The notes: generated by a model not told the origin, from the sequence alone. Positions 21,977 to 29,674 are shown, counted from the first letter of the stretch. The stretch: DNA of 32,412 bases from an uncultured Campylobacter sp. (GCA_937965895.1 CALCKS010000308.1:1-32412); one strand, 5' to 3'. Numbers and translations are program-made.

Positions 21977-23077
21977 TTATGCTTTTACATCAAATTTACC
22001 TAGCTTTGCTAGTTGATTTAAAATTTCAGTTATATCCGTCCCCTTTTCTCGTTCAGCTGTCAAGAAATTCTCGAAAAACTCGCGCTTTATATCCTTATAA
22101 ACATAGGTTTTGCTTTTACTAGTAGCCTGGATAGGTTTAAATTTATTATCTTCGGGCGTTTCTTTAGGAGCTTGATCGCTTACTGCACTTTCTTTTAGAG
22201 CTATATTTTGCAGTACGTCTCCGATACTCTCGCCTTTGTTAAACGCATCTTTTAAGAAATTTAAAAACTCTTTTTTAGTTGCTTCGTCTGCGTAACTTAC
22301 TCTTTTTTCAAGCGGCTGATTAAGAGACCTTAGTCTGACTTTTTCGGGCGTTTGATCAAAATTTAGCTTTCCATCCTTGAGTGAGATCTTGACGCTTGCG
22401 TGATCTCCCAGTATCTTTTCGGCGGCAAATTCGAGCCATTTATCTTTAAATTTATCTATGTCCATATCGGAGTCGAGCAAGTCGGTGATCTCTCGCAGCA
22501 TAACAAACCCCGGCATAAATCCAGTTCCTACGCCGCCTAACTCCGTGCGAATATCGTCAACGTTTAAGTTTTTATACCCAGCTAATCCTTCGTTCGCTGC
22601 TAAAGCTTTAGTACTGTCTATAAATTTTTTTAGCTCGGTAGCTTTTTCTTTGTCGATACTGGGATCAAGTCCGTTTATTTTGCCCCAGACGCTGATTTTA
22701 TCGTCCTTAGTGTAGCCGCTTAGCGAAAATATCCTCCTTATGGCTACTGGCTCGTTTGGATTTAGACCAAGCTCTTTACGCCAGCTATCTTCAAACTTTT
22801 CAAACCCCATTTTTATTCCCAGCCATTTGCTTAAGTTTTTACCCGTTAGCTTCCCTGGATCGACATTTTCCGCCCAAATTTTGAGCTGATCTCGGTCTAG
22901 TTTTTCTGGATCAAGAGCGTCATAATCAATATGTGCTGTTAAATTCGGCTGTGCGATCGCCAATTTTAAAGCTTGATTTGCCGCCTCTTTTTCCTCATGC
23001 ATCTTTAAATTTTGCCCATGAGAGCTACTAAAATCATAATTTACGTTTGCGTTAAATCCGTTTACGCCGCTTATCAT
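21977..23077 (-). CDS. hypothetical protein with internal repeat and VWGK module, second gene of a sigma28-type operon
   Basis: This 366-residue protein lacks a signal peptide. The N-terminus is M-I-S-G-V-N-G-F-N-A-N-V-N-Y, Asn/Ser-rich and probably disordered. Residues 120-155 contain I-S-V-W-G-K-I-N-G-L-D-P-S-I and K-K-F-I-D-S, a module shared with the first gene of the operon. Near the end two similar helices appear: K-K-E-F-L-N-F-L...G-E-S-I-G-D-V-L-Q-N-I-A (268-293) and K-R-E-F-F-E-N-F-L...G-T-D-I-T-E-I-L-N-Q-L-A (330-357). It ends G-K-F-D-V-K-A. Ten bases separate it from the first gene, with AAAGGATT before its ATG. No known family recognised. Confidence 0.7.
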   Translation of the reverse strand: MISGVNGFNANVNYDFSSSHGQNLKMHEEKEAANQALKLAIAQPNLTAHIDYDALDPEKLDRDQLKIWAENVDPGKLTGKNLSKWLGIKMGFEKFEDSWRKELGLNPNEPVAIRRIFSLSGYTKDDKISVWGKINGLDPSIDKEKATELKKFIDSTKALAANEGLAGYKNLNVDDIRTELGGVGTGFMPGFVMLREITDLLDSDMDIDKFKDKWLEFAAEKILGDHASVKISLKDGKLNFDQTPEKVRLRSLNQPLEKRVSYADEATKKEFLNFLKDAFNKGESIGDVLQNIALKESAVSDQAPKETPEDNKFKPIQATSKSKTYVYKDIKREFFENFLTAEREKGTDITEILNQLAKLGKFDVKA

Positions 23078-23087
23078 ATTAATCCTT

Positions 23088-24290
23088 TTAAGCCTTTATA
23101 TCCACGCTCTTAGCGTTAAATTTCATCATCGCCTCAAGTTCTTCTAAATTTTTTCTAGTATTTTGCTCTAGCTCTTTGTCGTATTTTCTATTTTTATCAA
23201 GTATCTTTTGCGTTCGCTTTTCTTGCCTGGTTAGCTTTTCTAGGCGTTTTTGCGCCTCTTTCATATCTTCTTGCATTATTTCAAAGAGGCTTTTTGATTC
23301 TTTGCCGTCGGAAGTTATGTTAGAGTTGCCGCTTAAGGCAGTGCTACCGGGCAAAAGCGACTCTTGCATTTTTTGAAACGTTAGTACATATTCTCGGTAA
23401 TCCTTGCTAAGCCCGTCAAGCTCGCTTCCTTTGATGCCGTAGATGTTGCGCGAATCAATAAAGGCGTCCAGTTTTTGTCTGTATTCTTTGCCGCTTATGC
23501 TTTTGTCATAACCTTGCATCTTGCCCCAAACCGTAGTTTCGCCCTCTCGTACGTCTAAATTTGAGTTTATTACGGCTGCTATCAAGCCTCCTTTGGTTAT
23601 ACTACCGTCAGGGTTGGTGTATCTTTCGCCGTGAGGATTTATAAACACGCTCACGTTTTCGCTCTCTTTGCCGCCGTTATTGTTATCAAAGATATTGGTT
23701 GACGGCTTATATTGCGGCGTTGTTGTTAACGTATGATATGAGCTATTAAAAAATAGCGTTTCCATATTGGTTTTCCCAGACTTATCGTCAAAGGCGCTAC
23801 GTGCCGACGCATAGTCGTAGATGTTTTTATTTACTTTAGTTACTTTTAGACTTGATTTCTCGTACTCGTATCCTTGAGGAAATTTGGCAAGGTCTTCTTT
23901 AGTAAAGCTCTCTTTTGAGTTTAGCAGCTCGTCTCCCGCTACTTGGGAGAGAATTTTATATGCATTACCGACGGTTTTTGCTATGTCGATTTTTGAAAAC
24001 ATTTTATTAAATGCAATAGCCTTATCATTTACGTTCACGAGAGATTTTAAGGTATCAGAGTGGATTTTGTAGTCCTTTGGGATACCCGCGGCTTCGTTAA
24101 ATTCGGACGTAAAATATCCGTCCTCATCAACTTTATAGCCTAAAACTTCGTTAAATTTGTGCTCGACCGTATCTGGCTGTGAGATTTCATTTTGTTTTAA
24201 AATCTCAGTTTTTGAGCCATGCTTAACATTTACGTTTAGGGAAAAACTTTGTCTAGAAAAAGCGGAATAGTTGTTAAGAGCGTTTATCAT
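23088..24290 (-). CDS. hypothetical protein with coiled-coil end, first gene behind a sigma28 promoter
   Basis: This 400-residue protein has no signal peptide. The N-terminus M-I-N-A-L-N-N-Y-S-A-F-S-R-Q-S-F-S-L-N-V-N-V is Ser/Asn-rich like substrates of flagellar export. Around residues 246-283 it carries E-T-T-V-W-G-K-M-Q-G-Y-D-K-S-I and D-A-F-I-D-S, matching the second gene's product. Residues 330-392 are charged (M-K-E-A-Q-K-R-L-E-K-L, then E-L-E-Q-N-T-R-K-N-L-E-E-L) and likely form a coiled coil. The C-terminus is A-K-S-V-D-I-K-A. AAAGGATTAAT precedes the ATG and a near-consensus FliA promoter lies about 30 bases upstream. Function unknown. Confidence 0.7.
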   Translation of the reverse strand: MINALNNYSAFSRQSFSLNVNVKHGSKTEILKQNEISQPDTVEHKFNEVLGYKVDEDGYFTSEFNEAAGIPKDYKIHSDTLKSLVNVNDKAIAFNKMFSKIDIAKTVGNAYKILSQVAGDELLNSKESFTKEDLAKFPQGYEYEKSSLKVTKVNKNIYDYASARSAFDDKSGKTNMETLFFNSSYHTLTTTPQYKPSTNIFDNNNGGKESENVSVFINPHGERYTNPDGSITKGGLIAAVINSNLDVREGETTVWGKMQGYDKSISGKEYRQKLDAFIDSRNIYGIKGSELDGLSKDYREYVLTFQKMQESLLPGSTALSGNSNITSDGKESKSLFEIMQEDMKEAQKRLEKLTRQEKRTQKILDKNRKYDKELEQNTRKNLEELEAMMKFNAKSVDIKA

Positions 24291-24318
24291 ATTAATCCTT
24301 TAAAACGAGCTTTAAACT

Positions 24319-24345
24319 ATATCGGCAAATTTGAGAAAAAATTTA
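24319..24345 (-). promoter_or_regulatory. sigma28 (FliA) promoter TAAA-N15-GCCGATAT
   Basis: On the minus strand TAAA (24345-24342), a 15-base spacer and GCCGATAT (24326-24319) match the flagellar sigma28 consensus TAAA-N15-GCCGATAA, with the A-to-T change at the end that Campylobacter promoters (CGATWT) often show. Transcription should start about 20 bases before the ATG at 24290, leaving room for AAAGGA. It faces the three-gene hypothetical operon. Confidence 0.72.
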
Positions 24346-24365
24346 GGGTAAAGATAAGAAAGGCT

Positions 24366-24401
24366 ATCAAATTTAGCCCCGTTTCGAGAGCTAAATTTGA
24401 T
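24366..24401 (-). terminator. 12-bp perfect stem-loop, probable terminator after the exporter operon
   Basis: ATCAAATTTAGC and GCTAAATTTGAT pair perfectly around a 12-base loop. On the minus strand the stem is followed by AGCCTTTCTTATCTTT, pyrimidine-rich though not a pure T-run. It lies 165 bases past the exporter stop and just before the sigma28 promoter, where a terminator would insulate the two transcripts. Confidence 0.45.
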
Positions 24402-24446
24402 CCAAATTTGACGGATTGCTAAATTTTAACAAACAATTAGCGGAAG

Positions 24447-24550
24447 TATTTTAAGATAGATTTAAATGCTGCGACGAAAATTTTATCCCAAGACTGGCAT
24501 GTAGTCTATCACAGGGCAAAATTTTCTAGCTCATTTAAAGACACTTAAAA
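24447..24550 (+). repeat. dispersed foldable repeat, copy 3
   Basis: It aligns along its whole length with copy 2 (4723-4827): left end TTTTAAGATAGATTTAAATG, right end CATTTAAAGACACTTAAAA. The core stem is GAAAATTTT/AAAATTTTC, then CCC/GGG, then AGACT/AGTCT around GGCATGT, again with an unpaired stretch (ATCACA) on the 3' side. Several paired positions differ from copy 2 on both sides at once. It lies 15 bases after the stop of the minus-strand exporter gene, the same side and orientation as copy 2 next to djlA. Confidence 0.7.
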
Positions 24551-24565
24551 GATATCGCACAAAAT

Positions 24566-25093
24566 TTACTTTTCGCTGGACTTTTTTGTCGCCAGATCGC
24601 ATTTGGCGCCGCGAGTAATCATCAAGGACTGATCGTAAAACAAAATAAGTACCACCGAAACCCCAACGCCTAGGGCTAGCGAGACCGTCGTGGTCGTGAT
24701 CGCGTTATCGAAAAATATGATTAGGTATTCGTTTTTCTTAGCAATATCAGGCTCGTTTAGAAACGAAAACAGCGCCAAAATGCCCTTATACGCATAAACT
24801 CCCGGCACCATCGGCAAAAGTGCGGGAAACGCGATGATCTCGGCGGGCACTTTGAGCCGTTTGGCAAAGAGCATACCTAAAATCCCGCTTAAAAAAGAGA
24901 CGATGAGAGTGGCGACGCTGATATTAAAAAATCCCATCTGCATGATCCAAAAGCGGCTGGCGTGCGCAAATGCCGCAAGTAGCGCACAAAAGGCGAGAGC
25001 TCTTTTGGGCGGAGAGCTAGCATAAGCAAAGCCAAGCCCTGCTACCGCTGCAAAAGCGCCGTCTACGAGCGTATCGGTCAAAAGCTCAAACAT
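24566..25093 (-). CDS. threonine/serine exporter small subunit (ThrE C-terminal/YjjB-like)
   Basis: This 175-residue inner-membrane protein has about five hydrophobic segments and a short basic tail. It matches the YjjB/ThrE_2 (DUF3815) half of the ThrE exporter: V-D-G-A-F-A-A-V-A-G-L-G-F-A-Y at the start, F-L-S-G-I-L-G-M-L-F-A-K-R-L-K-V-P-A, and the signature P-A-L-L-P-M-V-P-G-V-Y-A-Y near residue 92. With the YjjP-like partner it forms a split transporter, which in E. coli exports succinate and in other bacteria threonine or serine. Its ATG overlaps the partner's stop by eight bases. Copy 3 of the foldable repeat follows 15 bases after its stop. Confidence 0.85.
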   Translation of the reverse strand: MFELLTDTLVDGAFAAVAGLGFAYASSPPKRALAFCALLAAFAHASRFWIMQMGFFNISVATLIVSFLSGILGMLFAKRLKVPAEIIAFPALLPMVPGVYAYKGILALFSFLNEPDIAKKNEYLIIFFDNAITTTTVSLALGVGVSVVLILFYDQSLMITRGAKCDLATKKSSEK

Positions 25094-25868
25094 GTAAAAT
25101 CTCCGCGCTACTAAGCGAGAGCGTGATATAAACGCCCACCGCGATACAAAGTATCAAGATGCCCGTACTCACGGCTCTGCTGATGCCTACAAGCGTGTTG
25201 TCGTTTATGATATCAAAGACCGAGTTTATGAGAAAAACGCCCGGCATCAAAAAGAGTATCGACGAGCCGATCGCCACGTCGCTAGTGTGCGTAAAGCCGT
25301 AAAATACGCCAAGATAGGCGATAAACGAGACTACAAACGAGGTCAAAACGTACTGGATTTTTAAATTTACGCCCATTTTAGCAAGCGCAAATCTAAGGCT
25401 ATAGCCCACGAGCGTCGCGAAAAATACGCATACGACCGAGCCCGCATCGCCGCCAAAAAGCTTGCAAAACGCCGCATTTGCAAGGCTTATTAAAATAAGC
25501 GAGCTTGCAAATTTGTTCGCGCCTACGCGCATGACGCCCTCAAACTGCTCTTTGGCTTCATCTAAGCTCAAATTTTCGTCCAATATCCGCCAACTAAGCG
25601 ACGAAAGCTCGGAAATACGGTTAAAGCTCACCTGCCCTAGCGGGATCTTTTTCACGTAGGTTCGGCGTAGGGAGTTATCGGCCGAATCCATGACGCTAAT
25701 GGTAAAATATTTCACGAAAATCGTCACGCTAACGTCGTATCCGTAGCGCCTAGCCACGCGATCGACGCACTTTTCGACGCGCGCGGTGTAGGTGCCCGCG
25801 CTCACCATCGCCGTCGTATAGTCAGATAGAAAATCGGTTAAAATTTGGATATCTGGCTTCGCGCTCAT
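25086..25868 (-). CDS. threonine/serine exporter large subunit (ThrE N-terminal/YjjP-like)
   Basis: The 260-residue product has a soluble N-terminal part (about 1-115) with the ThrE features A-G-T-Y-T-A-R-V-E-K-C-V-D-R-V-A and R-Y-G-Y-D-V-S-V. Then five hydrophobic segments include G-D-A-G-S-V-V-C-V-F-F-A-T and L-F-L-M-P-G-V-F-L-I-N-S. It is the partner of the following YjjB-like gene. The ATG overlaps the DUF4149 gene stop by four bases, so three genes form one operon. The exported compound cannot be told from sequence. Confidence 0.87.
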   Translation of the reverse strand: MSAKPDIQILTDFLSDYTTAMVSAGTYTARVEKCVDRVARRYGYDVSVTIFVKYFTISVMDSADNSLRRTYVKKIPLGQVSFNRISELSSLSWRILDENLSLDEAKEQFEGVMRVGANKFASSLILISLANAAFCKLFGGDAGSVVCVFFATLVGYSLRFALAKMGVNLKIQYVLTSFVVSFIAYLGVFYGFTHTSDVAIGSSILFLMPGVFLINSVFDIINDNTLVGISRAVSTGILILCIAVGVYITLSLSSAEILHV

Positions 25869-26332
25869 TTTTCTGCGGTTTTAAATTTGATAAAAAACAA
25901 AGCAAGCTGCGCAAACAACATCAGCTTCATCGTCCACTCGCTAGCTACATGCATCTGAGCAAACTCGGCCGTCTGCGTCGCCGCCTCTCCAGCCGCCTGC
26001 GCATCCATGACGAAAGGCGTGAAGTAAAACACGAACGAGAGCGCGAGGGCTAAATTTATCGCGCAAAGCATACTCATGCTAAATTTAGCAGCGAATTTGA
26101 CGCTAGATCTAAACGAAACAAGCTCAAAAAGCCCGATCAGGACGCTAACGGCTAGCAAGGCGTAGTTAAATTTAACAAATATCGTAGCCATCAGTTTGCC
26201 GCTTTGAAACTGCGTGAGTACGCCCTCGCCAAGTATGCTCTGCGGATAAAAAATCGTGGGTGCGACTAGGGCGCCCAGAGCTAGCTCCGTGCCGATGAGC
26301 GCGCCAAGAAGCAAAAAATAAACGCTTTTCAT
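25865..26332 (-). CDS. DUF4149-like four-TM membrane protein
   Basis: This 155-residue protein has four hydrophobic segments and a short charged end, like DUF4149 (TMEM205-related) proteins. The first segment ends E-L-A-L-G-A-L-V-A-P-T-I-F-Y, and a conserved F-Q-S-G-K-L-M-A-T-I-F-V-K-F-N-Y follows. The last two segments frame H-V-A-S-E-W-T-M-K. Function is not known for the family. It is first in the operon with the exporter pair. AAAAGGAAAATT precedes the ATG, and a possible TAAAAT -10 lies further upstream. Confidence 0.75.
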   Translation of the reverse strand: MKSVYFLLLGALIGTELALGALVAPTIFYPQSILGEGVLTQFQSGKLMATIFVKFNYALLAVSVLIGLFELVSFRSSVKFAAKFSMSMLCAINLALALSFVFYFTPFVMDAQAAGEAATQTAEFAQMHVASEWTMKLMLFAQLALFFIKFKTAEK

Positions 26333-26489
26333 AATTTTCCTTTTTTTTGATTTACCACACGCATTTTAGGGTTAGGGCGTTTAAAATTCACTAAATTTGA
26401 GTTAGAAGGACAAAAATTTGCAAGCTCAAAATTTGACGTAAGCTAGGTCAAATTTGGTTTACCAGCAAAAGCCCAAACCGCGCGCAAAT

Positions 26490-27338
26490 TTAGAAATTTG
26501 CAAATATATTTCGTGCGACGAATCCGCGGTCAAATCCGGCTAAATCCTTGTAAAACTCCGCCTCGAAGCCGTTAAATTTAAGCGCGTTTTGCATACTTTC
26601 TCGCTGATCGTAGCCCATCTCGCAGGCCAGGTACTTTACGCCGCGATTTTTAGCGACTAGGATAATGTTTTTTAAAATCTCGTCGCCCGCCGCGCCGCCA
26701 AAGAGCGCCTCGTGTGGCTCGTTTAGTACGAATTTATCAAGCCTGTAGTCCCGCGCGATGTAAGGCGGATTTGAAACTAGCAGGTCAAACTGCCCGTAAA
26801 TTTGATCCAGATACGCGCATTTAACAAACTCTATCCTATCCTCTACGCCAAATTTCGCGGCGTTCTGCCTAGCTAAATTTAACGCATCGTCGCTGATATC
26901 GGAGGCTATGATTTTAGCGTTTGAGTTTAGCGCGAGGCAGATGCTGATTATCCCGCTTCCCGCTCCGATCTCGGCGACTAGGGGCGGCCCATTTTGCGCG
27001 GGTAAATTTGATAAAATTTCAAGCGATTTTTCGACTAAAATTTCAGTTTCCGGGCGCGGGATCAAGACGCCCTTTTTTACGTTAAAGCTAAGCCCATAAA
27101 AGCCCGCTTCACCTGTGATATATTCTAGCGGCTCGTGATTTGCGAAGCGCTTTGCTAGCGCGAAATATCCGTCCGCATTATCAAGCTCGCGGTTTAAATT
27201 TAAAAATATCCACTCGATTTTTACGCCGAGGTAGCTCATCAAAAGCGCCCTGGCTACGCGCGCCGGATTTGCACCGTTTATCTTGCACGCTGGAGCTATC
27301 TGCGAGGCGGCTGCTTTTAGCGCGTCATTTACCGTCAT
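26490..27338 (-). CDS. prmC: peptide chain release factor glutamine methyltransferase PrmC
   Basis: PrmC methylates the GGQ glutamine of release factors 1 and 2 using S-adenosylmethionine. The 282-residue protein has the N-terminal helical domain (1-85) and the methyltransferase domain with I-P-R-P-E-T-E-I-L-V-E, the SAM loop E-I-G-A-G-S-G-I-I-S-I near residue 120, and the catalytic S-N-P-P-Y-I near residue 190. It overlaps the M48 protease gene by 14 bases. In many bacteria it follows prfA, which is not here. No defect seen. Confidence 0.95.
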   Translation of the reverse strand: MTVNDALKAAASQIAPACKINGANPARVARALLMSYLGVKIEWIFLNLNRELDNADGYFALAKRFANHEPLEYITGEAGFYGLSFNVKKGVLIPRPETEILVEKSLEILSNLPAQNGPPLVAEIGAGSGIISICLALNSNAKIIASDISDDALNLARQNAAKFGVEDRIEFVKCAYLDQIYGQFDLLVSNPPYIARDYRLDKFVLNEPHEALFGGAAGDEILKNIILVAKNRGVKYLACEMGYDQRESMQNALKFNGFEAEFYKDLAGFDRGFVARNIFANF

Positions 27339-28530
27339 TTTCGAGCTCGTTTATACGCTCAAAGAGGCTTGGGTGCGAGTGATATACAAACGCGTAGAGC
27401 GGATGAGCCTTCGGGAAGGCCTTGTTCTCGCTGCCTAGCTTTTTTAGCGCGCTTATCATGTCGGCTTTGTTTGAGATTTCGCCAGCGAATTTATCGGCGC
27501 CAAATTCATTCGCGCGACTAAAATACGAGCTAATAGGCGAAAATAAAAATCCAAATATCGGCGAAAAAAGCAGTAAAAACACGATCACTCCGCCGCCTGC
27601 CGGGCTGAGCCCCAGCGCGCCATACGCCGCGTCGGGGATGTTGCCAAATATAAAAAACATCGCAAAAAGCATAACCGCGCTTAGGGCGATCATTTTTAGG
27701 ATATCTTTGTGCTTAAAGTGCCCGAGTTCATGCCCCAAAACGGCGATTATCTCCTCTAGGCTTAGTTTTTTAACGAGCGTGTCGAAAAGCACCACGCGTT
27801 TAGTCGCGCCAAGGCCGCCGAAATAGGCGTTTAGGCGGTTATCGCGCTTGCTGGCGTCTATCGTAAAAACGCCGCTACTTTTAAATCCGCACTGCGCTAA
27901 AAGCCCTTCTATACGGCTTTTTAGCTCGCCCTCTTCCAGCGGCTGCATCTTGTTAAAGATAGGCGCGATGAGCGTCGGGTAGATGAGATTTATCATGAGC
28001 GCGACGCCAAAGCTAAGCAAAAACGCCCAAAACCACCAAAACTCGCCCAAAAATCTAATGCAAAGCAGCACCAGCCACACAAACAGCGTGCCAAACACTA
28101 GCATTAGCGCGAGCGTTTTAAGCAGATCGAGCGCGAAAATTTTAGGCGTTACGTTTGAAAAGCCGAGTTTTTTATCTTTGACGAAGGTTTCGTAGATATT
28201 TAGCGGTAGTTCTAACAACGACGAAACGAGCAAAAATACCATAACCATAAAGACGTTGTCGCCTATATCTCCCGTTTTATAGGCATGCCCCGATATCGCG
28301 CCAAGCCCCCAGCACGCCCACATCATAAATATCGCGGCGTGATAAAAAAGGCTTGCTATCTCAAATTTTTGATTCGTTATCGCGGCTGCGGCGGCGGTTT
28401 CGTATTCATTCTGCTCTAGCACGACGGCAGGCTTTTTAGCCTCTGCGCGTATAAAATTTATCTGTAAGATCGCCAGCCACACCTTTGCGGCAACGTAAAA
28501 AAAATAAATACCGAGTAAAAAATAAAACAT
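27325..28530 (-). CDS. Ste24/M48-family membrane metallopeptidase
   Basis: The 401-residue inner-membrane protein has the Ste24 layout: an N-terminal CAAX-protease-1 region with several helices (residues 1-190), then the M48 zinc site H-E-L-G-H at residues 267-271, and the third ligand in R-A-N-E-F-G-A-D (Glu342). F-S-N-V-T-P-K-I-F and D-A-S-K-R-D-N-R-L-N-A-Y-F-G-G-L-G are typical. Bacterial members trim or quality-control membrane proteins; prenyl substrates are not expected. AAGGAAAAAT precedes the ATG. It overlaps prmC and lies eight bases after the propeller-like gene. Confidence 0.9.
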   Translation of the reverse strand: MFYFLLGIYFFYVAAKVWLAILQINFIRAEAKKPAVVLEQNEYETAAAAAITNQKFEIASLFYHAAIFMMWACWGLGAISGHAYKTGDIGDNVFMVMVFLLVSSLLELPLNIYETFVKDKKLGFSNVTPKIFALDLLKTLALMLVFGTLFVWLVLLCIRFLGEFWWFWAFLLSFGVALMINLIYPTLIAPIFNKMQPLEEGELKSRIEGLLAQCGFKSSGVFTIDASKRDNRLNAYFGGLGATKRVVLFDTLVKKLSLEEIIAVLGHELGHFKHKDILKMIALSAVMLFAMFFIFGNIPDAAYGALGLSPAGGGVIVFLLLFSPIFGFLFSPISSYFSRANEFGADKFAGEISNKADMISALKKLGSENKAFPKAHPLYAFVYHSHPSLFERINELENDGK

Positions 28531-28538
28531 ATTTTTCC

Positions 28539-29669
28539 TTAAATTTTATAAAGACTAAAGCAGCCGTAGTCGGTGCGCACGGCCAAAAATTCCTCGCCGT
28601 TTATGTGCTCAAATTTCGTCTCACAGCGCTTCACGACGTGCGAGAGCGCAAAGCTAAGCCGCAAATTTCCACTTTTTAGATCGATGATGTGAGCCTTGTC
28701 GTAGTTTATTAACGCCAGCCGCAAACCGTCCGCGCTAACGCAAAGCTCGTCCGCCTCGGCGCATTCGCCTCGAAGCCATGCAGGATTAAGTCGCTCGCCG
28801 CTTGCAGCGTCAATGCAAACTAGCTTGCCCGTGTAGCGCTCCTTGCCTAGCAGCGAGCCGCCATTTAAAAAGCAAATTTTATCAAAAATGCCGAAGTCGC
28901 CTTTTATCTCGTTTAAAATTTCGCCATTTATCGTGCTTAAAATTTTGATCTCGTTTTGTTTGCAATGAAGTGCGAACCGCGTGCCGTCAGCGTCGAGCGC
29001 GGCGCACAAGATCGGCGTGTAACTTTTCATTTCGGATTTGTATTCGACCAGAGACGAAATCTCGCCGCTGCGAAAAGTAAAAATTTGACCAAACATCGCA
29101 AACGCCGCCGTATCTTTCGCAGCGCAAACAAAACTCGTAAATTCTTTGCTATTTTTAAAGCTTAACCCTTGAGAGAGATCGCTAAATTCGCCCGTTGCGG
29201 GATCAAATTTAAAGATAAAATGATCCAGATCCAAAAGCAAAATTTCGCCCGCGCGCTCCGCCTGCCATGCAAGCAGCTTTGGCAGGAGGATCTGCTGCTT
29301 TACGGCGCCGCTTGCGTCCAGCCTAATGAGAAAATCATCTAGCGCGCCGCCCTCTTTGTAACCGCCGCATTTATAAACGAAAAGATTATCGCCAGCGCCA
29401 GCAAATGCTAGCGCGCCCGTGTATCCGCCGCCGATACATACGTGCAAACTAGCTTCGCCCGCTTTGGCGTCGCTGTTTTGCAGGACGTAGCCTTTTTTCA
29501 GACTCTCCCACTCCTTTTTCGCGCAAGCTTTTTGCGCCTCGTCTATACTTGCAAACTCCTTTTGCGTCTGCCTACTTTTGCCGTTTTTGACGCTCTGGCT
29601 AAGTAAAATTTGACCTTCTACGCGCAAATTTAGGCGGTCGCCGTTAGCTAAATTTACGAGATGCGCCAT
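28539..29669 (-). CDS. WGR-like domain plus beta-propeller-like protein
   Basis: I start at the ATG at 29669 (376 residues); a TTG one codon earlier is possible. Residues 1-70 resemble a WGR-type domain: L-N-L-R-V-E-G-Q-I-L-L-S-Q-S-V-K-N-G-K-S-R, then K-E-F-A-S-I-D-E-A-Q-K-A-C and K-K-G-Y. The rest has repeated strand patterns about 40 residues apart (F-V-Y-K-C, L-L-L-D-L-D-H-F-I-F-K-F, then F-A-L-H-C-K-Q-N-E-I-K-I-L-S-T-I-N-G-E, A-H-I-I-D-L-K-S-G), as in WD40/YVTN propellers. There is no signal peptide. It sits between the SNF symporter and the M48 protease genes, within a likely operon. Function unknown. Confidence 0.65.
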   Translation of the reverse strand: MAHLVNLANGDRLNLRVEGQILLSQSVKNGKSRQTQKEFASIDEAQKACAKKEWESLKKGYVLQNSDAKAGEASLHVCIGGGYTGALAFAGAGDNLFVYKCGGYKEGGALDDFLIRLDASGAVKQQILLPKLLAWQAERAGEILLLDLDHFIFKFDPATGEFSDLSQGLSFKNSKEFTSFVCAAKDTAAFAMFGQIFTFRSGEISSLVEYKSEMKSYTPILCAALDADGTRFALHCKQNEIKILSTINGEILNEIKGDFGIFDKICFLNGGSLLGKERYTGKLVCIDAASGERLNPAWLRGECAEADELCVSADGLRLALINYDKAHIIDLKSGNLRLSFALSHVVKRCETKFEHINGEEFLAVRTDYGCFSLYKI

Positions 29670-29674
29670 CAAAT

